Part shown: positions 35,990 through 53,576 of the stretch, one piece after another
Layout of the letters: each line of letters begins with the position of its first letter
Position numbering within the stretch: the first letter of the stretch is position 1
Assembly (NCBI GenBank): GCA_029962745.1
Contig: CM057167.1
Location: 18,319,547 to 18,383,546, forward strand
Origin: Echinometra lucunter
Lineage: Eukaryota > Echinodermata > Echinoidea > Camarodonta > Echinometridae
DNA length: 64,000 nucleotides
Direction of reading: 5' to 3'
Made by a program: the position numbers and the translations under genes
The notes under the pieces: model-generated
Database searches by the model: none
What the model saw: the letters and a program-made list of their open reading frames with translations, nothing else
Told to the model about the DNA's origin: nothing

Positions 35990-37740
35990 GCTATTTTCTT
36001 ATTGTCCTTTAATTATTTCTCGTTAGTTATGAAATAAAACGGCCATATAGTAGAGAACGCGTTAATACAGCAGATAAACTGAAGGCTGAAGTAGATTTAT
36101 ATGAGAACAGTCCTTGTCATGACATGGCATCGCTGTCCACTTCCTCTCTCATGTCCCTGTTTTCTAATGTAGACTCTACATGATGTAGACCTACACTGTA
36201 AATGTTACATACCGGTACATGTAGGCGTATGGCTATGTCGATGTCTACGTGTAGCCCCACGCAAGGGAGCGTGGTAATTGGTATGGTGGGCCGTGTATGC
36301 TGTGCAAATGTGTGAGGGTGAACTTAACATGTATGTATGTAGTCTAGATCTATACGTGTATAGTTGAGGTTAGAAATCACTACAATAATCAGTGAATTCT
36401 TCTTGAATGCTAACAGTTAAGTCTAGATCTAACTGTTACTTAGTAACTTAGCCTTGTCTGATGATAACCTATCTTCAGATCTAAATTCTTATTTCCATTT
36501 AATTTAGATCTAACAGTTAGTCTAGTCTAGATGTAGTCTAAATTAGATCTAGCCTAGCCCCATACACATCTATTGTCAGCGCTGAAAAGCCGTCAGTTTG
36601 GTTCCCTTATTTTTCTCAAATGAATTCAAAACTTAAATAATTGTGCTTAGAAGTTAGAGTACAGGCTCAGGCTCAAATTGAACAAATAAAGCTTATGTAT
36701 TGGCTTAAGTATGTCCAAGTTTCTTAACTTAAAAGTTAAGAAACTGCCATTTTTCCTTCCTTGAATAATGGTGTTGATGTCTAATGATGTTGAGGGAGAC
36801 TCATTTATGCTTACTGCTTTCGCTGAGTATGTTTTTTGGTGAACTGGAACCTCCATGTACCTGAGACTGTCCAAATTAATTTTTGAAGGGATATCAAAAA
36901 TATTTTTTCAATTTTTAGGTTTTTTTTCACCACCGGCCGCTCACAGGGGACGGCTGCCCACAGGAGTACATATATATGTACTCACCAACTCTCTGGCCAA
37001 CTAGCAGTGAATTGGCACCATGTAACATGTCTTATTATTTTGCAGAACTATATGTACATGTAGATGATGTTCTGTTCCCGGTCAGTTCATTTCGGTTCGG
37101 GAGTGCCATGTTCAGCAAAGCTCTGTTCGGTTTGGCGGATTGTAGAAAACCTTAATAATTTACTCTCTAAGTGAAGTTGTCTTTGAGTATGTACAAGATT
37201 ACCCCAGAAGTACACAGAGCTACATGTACATTAGTATGCTGAGCTGTGCAGATTTATGTGACATGCTGCCCTCTATAGTCGAAGATTGAAATCACTGAAA
37301 TAATCAAATTCATATTTGCTTTTTACACCTGGGATAATAAAATATCCTATTTCCATTCCATTCCATTCCTCCAACTTGATGTAAATTATCTTGATCAAAT
37401 GAATTTTGAAAAATATTTTTCCGATCACTGGTGACACAGCTCTTGCTTCTCTGTGTAATAAATTGGACAGAGAACACTACTTTGCTATTGTCAGCAATTT
37501 GCATTTTTCAGCACATCTGTTGTACGAGGTTAGTATAACCAAGCACTAGTGTGAGTGCCCCAGAAGGGCCCAGATAAAATTCTTATTATAAATTTGAAGT
37601 TTCTAAAGTCTGAATACTTAAAAATGTGTGGAACTTGCAGTCACCCAATCATTACATGTACTTTGATCCAAGGCATGAAAAATGATATATTGTAGGGAAC
37701 TCTAATCATACACTTTGTGGAAGCGGGTGTACAGCATAGA
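35990..37740. other. Upstream region of ARF, no coding feature
   Basis: Contains iterated TCTAGATCTAA words (36340-36560) and a (TTCCA)n stretch at 37350-37372. No gene is recognised. Confidence 0.4.
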
Positions 37741-37743
37741 CAC

Positions 37744-38044
37744 ATTATGAATTTGCTAGACGGAAAGCAGCACACGCCGATGCCATTACATGAATGGCAT
37801 TAGGCCCAGCCTCTTTCGGATCATTTTTATTGTGACACTTTGATTTTATACACATTTGTTGTGCATTTATTGTGCATCAACGCGGTAAGCTGATGTGTGT
37901 TATTTTTCATAACGTGTACAAACAAATGCTACTAGTTGGAAGCATCTTACAAAATGAATTATTCATTTTTGATCATGAATATTGATGGGTGCTTAGGTCG
38001 GCCTTCTAATGGATCTGGACAAAATGGGGGAGCTTTAGGGGTCA
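37744..38044 (+). repeat. Dispersed repeat, left copy of an inverted pair
   Basis: Shares AACAAATGCTACTAGTTGGA, GGTCGGCCTTCTAATGGATC and CCTCTTTCGGATCATTT with the complement of 41399-41790. The right copy has about 75 extra bases. Confidence 0.75.
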
Positions 38045-38717
38045 GTGTGCAGCTTCTTCTTTTTTTTTGCATTCTTTTGAAAGTGAGCAGAAAAGGAAGT
38101 CTTTCAATTTCATTTTTTGAATAAATGAACAATTGGAGCTTATACATGAACATGGTGACAACTGACAACTGACAAACTAAAAATTGCCAGAATACATGTA
38201 TGCATGGTTCTCGCCAGTACATAACACCCATGGTTCCAATACCATGCGTAAAAGGTTTCAGACAAGGAAGAACCATGTGTGAAATTGCTGCACCATTCGT
38301 GGCAACAAGGGTAAAAAAATGTTAAGAGTACTGTATATATTCCTAACAATAATGATAAATGTCACAGATTGTTTTGCCTTTTGGCAATGTATTTTTACTT
38401 ACATGTATATGCCATTAGTAGACAACTCTTGCTTACCAAGAAGTATTTTTCATCCTTTTACTATAGCATATACTGCTGCCACACCTAACTTTAGGTGTTA
38501 TTCCGTAAAACTTCCGAAACTTCCACGCTTTGCGCAGAGTGGGAACCGTGTGTGGATTTTTTTTCTAGTGAGAACCCTGCATGTATGTAAGGTATAAGTT
38601 TGAATCTTTGCTCACATGTACTGTGTATGTAGCTCTTCTGAATGTTCATTTTATATTTGCAGTTATCCTCAAGTATGCACAAGGTTCTCCAGTGCTTAGT
38701 GAGATAGACATAATATT

Positions 38718-38987
38718 CACTATGAACATGACAGACAAAGAAAGCAGACAAAATAAACAACCCCTCATTCTACCCTTCACAATGGTTCTGGTAGTCAAAA
38801 GAACATCCCTTCACTGCAATTGTCTAAAATATGTAGAACAGGTGTCACATGCATATTCACTTGGAACTACATGATTAAGCATAATAGCTGTGAAGGGATG
38901 TTCTTTTGACTACCAGAACCATTGTGAAGGGTAGAATGAGAGGTTGTTTATTTTGTCCGCTTTCTTTGTCCGCCATGTTCACAGTGA
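38718..38987. repeat. Hairpin with about 97-bp stem upstream of ARF exon 1
   Basis: The arms 38718-38814 and 38890-38987 are inverted copies at about 94% by eye (ATTCTACCCTTCACAATGGT and TCTGGTAGTCAAAAGAACAT), with a loop of about 75 bases. The hairpin ends about 105 bases before the ARF exon 1 acceptor. Confidence 0.85.
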
Positions 38988-39092
38988 TTGCTGAATGCCT
39001 CTCTGACAATATCTTGATGTCATGGTTCTTACCCCCACAGTAATCAAGTTGGACACAAACGAGCAGTACCGGTATACATCTTCTCATCACAG

Positions 39093-42678
<3,586 letters not shown>

Positions 42679-42699
42679 GAAAGGTAATTCTTGTTATTG

Positions 42700-45600
42700 G
42701 TCAAATCTGTCTAACTTTAGGTTTAATTACACTTGTTCTTCTCAAGGTCAAATTAAAGTGGTGGTGAAAATTATCCGTATGAATATAAAGAGTTTATTTT
42801 TATGGTCAGTTCCTTCTACTCTTAGACATTGTGAATTATTATGCCCAGTTCACACATACTGTATTAAACTGTCCCCCAAACTGCTGACACATGAAAAAAA
42901 GTGAAAATCACTTTATGACTATATGTGTGGCTTGAGGGGGGTGGAAAAGAGCTGCGTGCAACAAGGCCTGCCTCTTCCCCACTTATAACCTTTGTGCTTT
43001 GAAATACTGTTATACAGATACAATGCATACTAGAATTATTTGCACTCTGCACATACAAGTAAACCACATTATAACATGAGAATGGGAACCATGCTTGAAG
43101 TTGAAAATTCCTAAATAACTTACGAAATCTGCTGAATTGTGTATCAAATTAAAGAGAAAAGATTTGATTTGCCTGTAGTTACAAATCATGATAATTCATG
43201 AGTTATGATTAATGGGTCATGAGTTACGACCCATTTCGTGCACTAATGCTCATTTTCTGATGTTTATGTGACCATTGAGGCATAACTGATATTGCTTCAA
43301 TGATCATGGCTTGTTTGGTCCTTTAAAAAGAGATGAGATGATATCCTCTATTTTATACTAAGCGATCAGCGATCGCAGAGAGGCCTGCAAATGAGCCACT
43401 AGTGCATGTATATGGGCCGTAATCATTCATGCATGAATGATCACAATTCCTAACTACAGGCAAATCAAAGGCTATTCTCTTCTCCTTAATTTGATGTACA
43501 ATTCAATAGATTTTATAAGATATGTAGGATTTTTTCACTTCAAGCATGGTTTACCTCCTCCTTTGATAGTGTGCTTCATGTGCAGTGTACAGATAATTCT
43601 TGGATGCGCTGTATGGTGTGAACAATGCTTAATTTCAATTTTATAGACCACAGTATGCCTTTGGGGCTGTTTACCACAGCATGTGTAAACAAGACTTCTC
43701 CCCAAATTTCAACACCAGGGCATTCCCCTGTGAATTTTCAGAGTAGTAGGGTAAAATGTACTCACTGTGCATGCTTGGGAGAGGAAATAATTCTATCACA
43801 AGGCTTCTTGACACATGTACAGTTCGGGATCAGAGCAGGGGGGACTCCAGGAAGACAAATACAGAAGATGCAATATGCAATCCTACTTTTAATGTTTCAA
43901 AAAATTACCAGATTGAAAGAATGGCATATTTCCAGCAACGAAGTACTATTATTCCTATACATACACAGTTTTGACTAAGTCAATGAATACCTTTCAAAAT
44001 GATGTGTACATTTTTTTCAAAGTTGTCCATGTGCTTTTGGTTTTTTTCTTTAAAAGGAAAAGAACCAATGATAGTAACCATGTGTAACTATTTTTTATCC
44101 AAATTAGTGTACGATTCTCATCCTATGTTGTGTTTATGAGCCTTTTGATATTTCTTGTAAAATCCTATTCTAAACATAACTACATGTATGTCTTGATCCT
44201 GGGTAAAAAGATTATAGAAGTACAATCCCAAACTGGTAAATGAAGATGGAAATTGAACTTTAATAGTTCATGAGAGTGTAAGAGAAGTCTATTAGCACGG
44301 AAGAGAACAATGAATATGGCAAACACTGGGCTTCTGATGCACGATTGGGGTGGGATAGTTTAGCCACTTAGAAGTGTAGTAGAGCTGCATTTGTTTTGGG
44401 GTGTTTCAAAATCCGAGGTTTTTTCCGTTGTCATGATTAAAAGAGTAACAACCCTCAGTCTATTATGTACGACCTAGGAAGATATTGGCCCAAATTCATG
44501 GAGGAAGCTTTACTCACCTACGGTTTCAAGTTTCAACCTTCATACTGTGTGCATGCTTTCATGTATTAAAATGATCATTCAAAAATACACTTTATATTCT
44601 CTCTGACTTTGTTCCTCAGTGGAGGTTTCTGCTGCTGTGATTTAGAAAATGGTTTAATGTCTTCCATCCGTGCTGTGGAGATGCATTGGGTGACGGTGGG
44701 GGGCTTAAGGGTTGTCCACCCATTGTCTTATTAACATATCTGCTTGTCACCATGTGTGATTTGTGCAGCTGTCTTGCAGTCCATCTGTTCTCACTTTTGG
44801 AGTGGTGGTTGGGGAGGGGCCTTCACTGTTGAAAGGGTTATTTTGCATTGTAGATTTGTAGTAGTGATGACTAAAACACACAATTCTAATATATTATACA
44901 CCTATTCATGTATCATATATGTCGTATTAATGTAATGTGAAAATGTCTTGAAATCTAGATATTGGTATTTTCTTTTTTTTTCTTCTTCTTATTTAGAAAG
45001 GGAAATAACAGATTCTGTTTCTGATTGGCATGGAGCACATACTGTCTGTATCAGAAATAGGAGCAGTTAGGTGGCTTGACAATCAATTTACACATGCACC
45101 GAGAAAAGTTCTTTTTGTTGATTTTTTTTTTTCGGGGGGGGGGGGGGGAGGGGGTGATTTGTGATTTTAAGCGGTCTATGAATACTGTATGTTCACCGTT
45201 CAGACTTATGCAAATTGAGCATATTGCCAGAAGTTGCCTGTTTTGGGCAACAAAGCTCAAAATATTATGAGATCGCAAATAAACACACGCAAAAGAAGCT
45301 TTGTTGAAAAGAACTTTTCTAGGTTACTCTGTTGGCTATTATAGGACTGTCAAGTTGACTTAAAGAATTTAAGTGGAACTTAGTTTCCTGTTATTGTTGA
45401 ATTTGCTCTTAGAACAAGAAGTAGCACAGAAATGAAAGCTCATGGATATCGAGTGCCCAACACAACATATGGTATGGGAAAATCCACTGTAGAAACTTTT
45501 TCAGTTATCAATATGTAAGATATATATATTTGGAATGATTTTGGTGGTTTTAAGAAGGGAAATAAGGGTAATATTTGTTATTTTCATGTGCATTTTTTTT

Positions 45601-46220
45601 CTCTTTCTTTGTGTTATTGGTTTAGGTGATTCATTATTTATCCTACATGTAGATGTCCACTACTATAACATTCCTTCTTTTGTTATATGTGGAATATTTA
45701 GTTTAATGGCATACATGTAGGTTCATTTTCTTCGTATTTTTTTTTTTTTAAATATGAATACATATCTTATCTAAGAAGCTTGTGTAATTGTATGATACAT
45801 TGTAACCTAGAAAAGATGAAGATTAGTTTACCGTATTGTGTTTAAAAAAAAAAAAAAATTCTTATATTGGTGGCTTACCTATTCATGTATCCAGTTCAGG
45901 TAACGTACATGTACAGTGTATATCTTAATTTTAAAAGGCACTTTTTATACAGTACATCCACTGAAAGAAAGCTTAATTTCTGCACATTCAGAATGTAAGT
46001 AATGAGCATTTTATGTCTTGCAGGTGATATTACTTTACTACATGTATCTCGTCTGTATTCTACTCGCATTTAAATCCCATACTGAGCAGGTCTAAAGTTG
46101 ATTTAAATTAAATGAGAATAGTTGGACCATTATCAAAATTTTCCCTTTACGTGAATAATGAGCTAGATCTCTTATTGGCTGGCTTTTACCAATTTAATAG
46201 AGTGCAGGAATTTGTATTTT
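42700..46220. other. Intergenic, no supported gene
   Basis: Only short ORFs without motifs. A G12 run is at 45136-45150. Nothing else is recognised. Confidence 0.45.
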
Positions 46221-46224
46221 CTGC

Positions 46225-46430
46225 CTCAGCCCACTGAAGGTAGTGGCAGAGGCATGTTTACGGGTTGTCTGTATGTTGGTCTGTCCCTCTCACTTTTTCA
46301 TTAATTTATCTCAAGAACCTTTTGAAGTATGAACTCCACACTTTGCGCAAGTATGCATCACCATATGAAGATGATCTGATTAGATGTGGGAGTTTGAAGG
46401 TCAAAGGTCAACAGTCATAGGGTCAAAATG
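46225..46430 (+). repeat. Dispersed repeat, plus-strand copy of the family at 1-96
   Basis: GCCTCAGCCCACTGAAGGTAG, GGCAGAGGCATGTTT, GGGTTGTCTGTATGTTGGTC, TCTCAAGAACC and AAGGTCAAAGGTCA. Confidence 0.6.
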
Positions 46431-47700
46431 TATTTGAAATTATTTGCAATTGCAAATATTGTGTTTCCATGATAACTTGGAACATATTGAAGGAATTTTA
46501 GTCCAAGCCAAGTGAAATTCCCGAGGTTAAAAGAGGTAATGGTATCTGGTATGTAGCTTTTGTTGAGATGTGCGTACATGTAATTACAAATTGCATGGGA
46601 GGTGGAGGCATATTTGTGCAAGGTCGCATTGCTGTTGTTAAGCTTATAGATTGGTTTATGAAGTTGACATAATGTGATAGTAATTCCATAAAGTAAGAAA
46701 AGAAGAATATTCTTCTATGAAAGCATGTCTGGGGGCAAGCTTTCATGTAGGTGCCAGTGGCTTTTGAATTGCACTGTGATCTTAATACAGAGTCGTTTGT
46801 CTACCATCCAGCCTTTCTGTCTCTCTCCCTTATTTTCATTGATTCTTTCTCATTCATCGCACCATGTTTCACACGGGTCTTCTGGTTACGTGCCAGCAGT
46901 ATATACATACACCACTGGTTCCTCACCTAGGGCTCCTGACCCCTTGAGGGTTGTTGAGTGTTTGTTGGTTAGCAGTAACAAATTCTGTTTCAATTCTAGG
47001 TACAATTGCATTGCAGTGCTGTAAAATGACTGAATATTTCATTGTTGGTTTGCTATAGTTGACTTAATTCAGTTGGGGAAAAATTTTATGAAAAAATCTT
47101 ATGAACCACTGAAATTAATATGGATCATTAGTGTTGCATTAGATGAATTTGACAAAGTTCAGGATTCTAAAAATTATTGAAGGTAATGAACATATATAAT
47201 TCTTTTAGACAATAGTGTAATTGGGTAGCGTTTCTGCTTCTATGCTAGCACTTGTTCCAGTTACTCCATACATCTGAAAATTATTATTCCTGTCTATCTT
47301 TCTTCAAATTTTCTTTTTAAGATACCCATATTTAATCCACTTTCATCTCATTGGTACCACATTAATTACATTCTTTTGTATTTAGTAATTACACTGTATT
47401 GAGATGTTTAGGTACATGTAATAAAGAATAATAATTTTCACTAAATTACGACTTTTTCCAAGCTCAAGTTTCTGTGCATGTGCATTGTACTTTGGTTAGA
47501 AGTAAACCAACCAGAAGTAAAAAGAAAGAAATGCAATGGGCTAGACCACCCGTAGGTCAAAACTGCGTTTTGAATAGCGAAAGTAATTGCTGACGCGAAC
47601 GCGAAATACATAGACTTTGATCTTCTATAATAGAGAAGAAAAGTTTTGATTTTACTTACCAGCAATGTTCCTGCGGCTCTCAATTTTCTCCTTTTTGCTT
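46431..47700. other. Intergenic, nothing recognised
   Basis: No motif-bearing ORF. Generic AT-rich sequence. Confidence 0.4.
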
Positions 47701-47711
47701 CATATGTCATG

Positions 47712-47847
47712 AATGAACTGAAATGGTGAATTTTAAGAAAAAAAACTGACGCTTATCGGACTCGTAGGTCGACAGCATGCCGTCGAGTAACACACAATAA
47801 AGCATGCTACAGTTTTTTTCTTAAAATTCACCATTTTCAGTTCATTT
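47712..47847. repeat. 136 bp hairpin
   Basis: The arms AATGAACTGAAATGGTGAAT... and its complement match over 37 bases with one or two mismatches; the loop of about 60 bases is CpG-richer. Possibly a small MITE. Confidence 0.75.
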
Positions 47848-48144
47848 AGTTTCGGTACAGACTTGTCACATTTGCGTCAATTCATTGACCTAGTAAACAG
47901 GATGAGTGGGCTAGACAGAAGGGTATTGGTCACAGCAATCAACAACAATACTACATGCATTTTGCACTTTAGCAGAGAGAGATAGAGGAAAGGAGTGAGA
48001 AAGAAAGAGACGGAGGGGATCTAGAATTAAGACAAAATAAGAGGGTAGAGCGAGAGAAAAGAATGAGCAACAGAGAGATTATGTACGGGAGACTGAAGGA
48101 AAGTTCCTTGCCCCCCCCCCCTTTTTTTTTTTAACGGACTTATA

Positions 48145-48300
48145 AAGAGTATTGCGTCAAATCCTGGAGACAAGTAAATTTTAATGAAAAGAGCGGATAG
48201 AGAGAAGAAATGAAAAAAAAAAAAAAGTTCACCAAAATCGGTTACGAAATGAGATGGTTGTGAAAGTTTGAAGTCTCGGTTTACTTTCTATGACGACCCT
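48145..48300 (+). repeat. Relative of the TTAAAGG palindromes, fragment
   Basis: TCCTGGAGACAAGTAAATTT, TTTTAATGAAAAGAG, CCAAAATCGGTTACGAAATG and GTGAAAGTTTGAAGTCTC. It matches 63850-64000 closely, and the AAAATCGG/TTATGAA core resembles 29871-30457 and 31243-31800. Confidence 0.55.
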
Positions 48301-51049
48301 CGAATTAGCAATATCGCTTCGAAATGACGGGTTTTGTGGACAACTCGCTTTGTTTTGTACCAAAAACAAAAAAATATTTTTTCCATTACCTCTAAAGGTG
48401 CAGCTTGTCTCTTTGAGAACTCAACAAATTATGTCGTGTCAAATACATTTCCCCATGACCATTGATGATGTATCTTGAGCTAAGAATGAGGCAAGCTGCA
48501 CCTGTATTTTTAAACAACTTCATATCTATCAGCTCTGAACAAAACAGAAATAACCCTCAAAGGGTTAGAGTTTTAATCATCAACTTGTTAGAGTTTGATC
48601 AACACCACTTTAACAAACATTGAACAAATTCTTAACCAGTAAACGACTACTTTAATCAACAAACACAAGGATAAATTTTAATCAGCAGGTGGTTGATTAA
48701 AGTTTAACCCGCAAATGAGTGATTCACCCGGTAATCGACGTTCTAACAGTGATTTCCTACAAGTTACCTTGGGCAAGAGTGTGTGTGGGGGATGAGGATT
48801 TATATATTTTTTATTTCACAATTGCAGGGAGTAAATGACCTACCTTTTATTATTTGCACAACTCCTTCTATTCCGATCGGAGATCTGATAGTTCCTACAA
48901 TCATGATATTCAAGCCACTAAGCTGTCAATCAATCAAAATGGGCACATGAAGCGCGGTGTGACGGGGCATGTGCTTCTCTCTGCAAAAGAGGGGGTACTT
49001 CAATAAGATGCCATGGATAAGGAAGTGCTCGTTTTGTTCCCACCCCTCGCAAAGTTATTATACTATTTTCATTATCATAATGGATAAGTTCTGTGTCGTA
49101 CTATAAAATCTCCCTAAAATCATTCCATAAACTAAAAAATTTCAACTAAGCTCAGCGTTTCCGAATTGCCTTTTAATCGAATTTGTTTTTTCTTGACATT
49201 AAACAAACCCTGTCTACCAAAGGCGCCACAAGCTGGAGAGGGCGGATAGATGCTTCCCTTTTTGTAAATGCGTTAGGGCAAAACAATTTTCACTGCCCCT
49301 CAGTAGCTCTCACAACGAGATGTAGTGATCTACTTCGATAACGACGTGACCAATCTCTAAGTTTCAATAATTCACAACCTTTTCCAGCTTGCAGTCTTTC
49401 GTTCCTTCTGGCACTCATAATTCAGTGTTCAAGCACTGAGAGACCTTAAAGACATTGGTTAACATTGTTATGATTTTTTCAAATCTCATTTTGTTACTTG
49501 AAAATGGGATCAACATTAAGGTTATAGTGTAAAAATACTAGTCTGAAAGTTTCAGAATATAATATCGACGGGAAGTATTTTTAAATATTAGAAATGTGAA
49601 CAAATGTTTGAAAAACATACGAGGGTCGGTTGCACAGACCAAACGTAAGGAGTGCGCATGCGCACATGACTCAACGGACTGCACTGTGTGTATTGACGTA
49701 TCACGCGGCGGAAGGCAGGTAACGGTATTTTTTGATTCGTGCAAACGGTCCTCTTAGTTCATTGTCTCTCGAGACGAAAGCTAATAAAATCGTGGTTTGC
49801 GTCTAACTTACAGCTTTTCATTCCAAATTATGGTTGGTTTCAGGGTTTTTGAGTACAAATACAAGTACTCATACGCATGTTTCATCTTAGTTTGAGAATT
49901 TTTTAAATCAGCTACTCACAAAGTTAGCCAATGCCTTTAACTTGTGTAAAGTTAAGTCTGTAGCGCATGCAGTGTGCAGCTCTTCTCCTACAAATTGACT
50001 GACAATTACATCACATTGACATTCAGTTCATTATCCTATGGGTGAATGGGTCAATTTGTATTTCAAATGGTATTCAATGTTCAGTCATAACATGGAGGGA
50101 GAGATTGCCCATACGTTTATCAATGTTCCAGAAGGCAAGTATCATAAGAAGTAAAATGTCCTATCCCTGCCCGAATCCTTATATACTGGCATAATTGCCA
50201 TAATCTTCTCATTTGGGCAGTGCCAGAATATGAAATTTCTGTGCTTGTCACCACCAATACTGTTAATTATTTGCGCGCTCGCTTCACTGGATGCACTCTT
50301 ATCTTTAAGAAAATGGGTCAATTCCATGCAGCTTCGCTTTGCCATGTAAGCTACATGTACATACCGCGAATACACATCCCAACAATTTACTCCGCCTTTC
50401 AAATTTCTGAGCGAATATGCAACTGAAAAATACAATAAATTGAAAGACAAGTAATTTGGCAGGATATTTTAGCACTGAAATTGTAATAAATTTGCTCTGT
50501 ACATCTTCCAGTAATTGAGTCATAAATCTCCCCTATTTGATCGAAATCATGCATGCGCCTATAATAGAAAGGACTGGGAAAGATCATGGTAGGATACTTT
50601 ATTTTTACAGATATGCTTCATTAACTTGTAATCCACTGTACAGACGAATTCAATGACACGACATTTAAGCGTAAATGATACTACCTGCATGATATTAAAT
50701 GACATGAATAATCACATCACACGGTTGAAACCTTGATCATAAGAAGAAAACTGTAAAAGAAGTAGAAAAGTCAACATGATTCCTGTACAACCCAGTCCCA
50801 TCGTAGGCTTATGACGTCAACTCTGTTCCAACCAGACTAAAATAGTACATTTTCCAGGAACAAAATAAAGTTCAGTTGCATCGCATGCATGTTATGTCTT
50901 TTTGAAAACGATATTTGGATTAAGGGATGTGGCTTCTATAGGGTTCTCTAAGTGGTTTTCCTGTTTTCACAGCAACATACATGCCGCAATGTAAACTTGT
51001 ATTCTTAGCATTGGCTGGGGGGGGGGGGAGGGGGTAACGATTCCCCAAT

Positions 51050-51060
51050 ATATGTATATA

Positions 51061-51118
<58 letters not shown>
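51050..51118. repeat. (AT)n microsatellite
   Basis: About 65 bases of alternating AT after a G-rich run at 51018. Confidence 0.95.
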
Positions 51119-51120
<2 letters not shown>

Positions 51121-51654
51121 CTTCCTCATGCCATTTACCCTCTTTCAAATTCCACTTTTCACCTCTGGTAAGTGCCCTAAAGTCGTTAAAAGAGCCATAT
51201 ACCTAGCTCCAAAGGATCACAATGAGGATTTCCTTATTATTGATACCATCACAGTGAGGCACGTGGAGCAAGGGGAAGGAATGGCCCATTGCCCCCATCC
51301 CCAACTCTGATAAGAACGAACAGTGCCCCTAAATAGGAGCAATGAGTTTTGTTGTTGTTTGTTTTTTTGTTTGTTTGTTGTTGTCTTTTTTTGTGCTACT
51401 TTCTTCATAAAACCTCGCCCGCACGTTCTTAGTATATCTCAGGCATATCATATCAAATGTGTATCTATTCTCCTATTAAAACTCCATTCGATTGGACTAT
51501 TTAGCCGTCATGCATGAAACCTCACATTAATGCAATGAACATTTTCAGGTTTGTCAAAAAGAAATTCTGTTAATAGTTGAAACTGTTCAACAAACCTGAA
51601 GACAGTGGTATTAGCCACTCTAGAATCAAGCTGTACATAGCACAGGCATGTGAG

Positions 51655-51730
51655 TTAATAATATTCTGCATTTATATAGCGCCTAATACATCTCTCTGAG
51701 ATGTGTCTAAGCGCTTAACAGAAATATTAT
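51655..51730 (-). mobile_element. L2-like 3' tail remnant
   Basis: AATAATATTCTGCATTTATA followed by TAGCGCCTAATACATC and CTAAGCGCTTAACA. On the minus strand this is a GGCGCTATATAAATG type end followed by ATTATT, as at 55060-55345. Confidence 0.45.
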
Positions 51731-52234
51731 TACCCCGGTTTAAAAAAAATGGAACTGCAAAGGAGTATAAAGATTAAAACAAAGTGTTAAAAAATGATCC
51801 TTTAGAGTTTGTTAAATGGATAGGGGTATACGTACGCCTCAGAATGGTATTTTTACCTTATCGTATTCGTCCTTTGTTAGTGCCATTTTTTTAAACAGAG
51901 TGCACTTTTTCTCTGGTGTCCCCACTGTGAAAGACGCTCCACTTCCCCTGTTTTCCATTTTTGTTTTTTGCCAGGAAAACTCTGAAAAATATTATTTCTC
52001 CAAGCAACGTTTATAACATCGCATCCTCCTATTGCCCAGCTGGGTATATTTAACTTAATGTGAATAAACATACACTTCATTAAAAAAAAAAATGAGCATT
52101 TCTTCTACGAAAATCATTAATAGGATATGCAAGTAATGACATCACGAAATTCCTATTCTTCTCACCGGAACGCTAAAATCGTCAGAAGGATAATCCTGTA
52201 AATCATAACGATCTTAATCCGTTGGATACGGGAA

Positions 52235-52398
52235 CTGGGGAGCGTTTCATCAACATTTGTTGTCTGATAAGTTGTCAGATCTGACATCTTTCCTTGATTT
52301 TGATTGGCTGAGAAGCATCGTTACTATGGCAACTGTCGGATAAAACAGACTTTGTCGGATAAAACATCCGACAAGTCCTTTCACGAAACGCTCCCCAG
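52235..52398. mobile_element. 164 bp hairpin MITE
   Basis: Terminal inverted repeats CTGGGGAGCGTTTCAT / complement of ACGAAACGCTCCCCAG, with inner inverted TTGTCGGAT/ATCCGACAA-like words. Confidence 0.75.
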
Positions 52399-52443
52399 GA
52401 CAGCCGCTACATCAAAGTTTATTAACCCATAGCAGTACTGGCC

Positions 52444-52590
52444 GCCGTTGCATAAAACTTGCTATTATAGTAACTTTGCCATCAATGGTAACTTTCATGG
52501 AATACTGGATTTGGCTGTTGAGCAACGTTATACCATGATAGTTACCATTGATGGCATAGTTACTATAATAACAAGTTTTTATGAAACGGC
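52444..52590. mobile_element. 147 bp hairpin MITE
   Basis: The ends GCCGTTGCATAAAACTTG and the complement of CAAGTTTTTATGAAACGGC continue through ATAGTAACTTTGCCATCAAT and CATGG in both arms. It sits 45 bases from the previous hairpin. Confidence 0.8.
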
Positions 52591-53576
52591 ACCCAGAGAT
52601 TTCTTGAGGTCTAAATTTATCGTTTTCATTCCTCAAACTGGCAACAACTATTATTTTTTCCACTCTTATCGTTTGAAATAATGAATAAGGATATAACATG
52701 AACCAAAATGAATTATGATTATAAAATTCAATCGAACATTGCCAATTTGAACACTAAAAAAAGTGATTATATATTATTCAATGCGTTGCCAATTTAAAGG
52801 GTTAAATGATAAGTTACAATTAAATTCCTCCAATTCGAGAACGCCACCCATGATGTTTTGGGAGTGGACTCAAAATTTTCAATGAATTTTTCTCTTTCTG
52901 CTCATGTACAATATGTAATGCCTTGCATTCTGGACCAACAGATACTGCAAAAGTGTCACCTATTAAGGAGGCACTGTACCTCCATGGGTTAATTCAGTGG
53001 TCAACCGGTCGAATTTAGATGAAAAGGGGAAAACGGTAAATGTCATGTCAATAGCTCATAATAATAATTCTGAAGTTTGCTTAGGGTTATTTTCATATTT
53101 CCTATAATTAGGAAAATTCCGAAAATTAATCGGGTTATTCATTACCCACGCAAGAGTGGGTCTCATATTTGGAAGAAGAAAAAACATGTCCAAAGGAAAA
53201 CAAATACACTGTAGTAGATATTGTTATAAGAAATTTGTATAATCAGGAAAAATAAATCTCTCGAATGATCGACTTTCATGGTACGTGGGCTGAAAGTCAT
53301 AAGACTTGCGATTTTAGGAAAGATATTACAGGATTTCCCTATTTCTTGCGACTCTGTCATCGAGATCTATTTTTGAAGGAAATACGTGTACCCAGTATTG
53401 TTTTGACTGCCGATCATATTAACTTAAAATCTGCTATATAGGCCTTTGCGCGTGAAACACTCCGTGCTTATACCAGTCTTCCTCTGTTGAACTAGTCGTT
53501 GTGATGTCATTGAAGAATTCAATCTGAAAACATTTTAGTCACTTTGTACAGAGGGCTCTTGGCTACAAAAAGGAAT

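Larger units (their letters stand above)
48500..52230. other. Intergenic between ARF and the SRCR gene
   Basis: Contains an (AT)n stretch (51050-51118), an L2-like tail (51655-51730) and a CpG-containing segment at 49610-49740. ORFs such as 50142-50450 (minus) show no domain. Confidence 0.4.

Noticed and set aside
49610..49740. Possible CpG-rich promoter or first exon
   Set aside because: Slightly richer in CpG than its surroundings, but no coding sequence, donor or core promoter element could be supported.
50142..50450. 102-aa minus-strand ORF
   Set aside because: I recognise no family; composition and context look non-coding. Transcript evidence would be needed.
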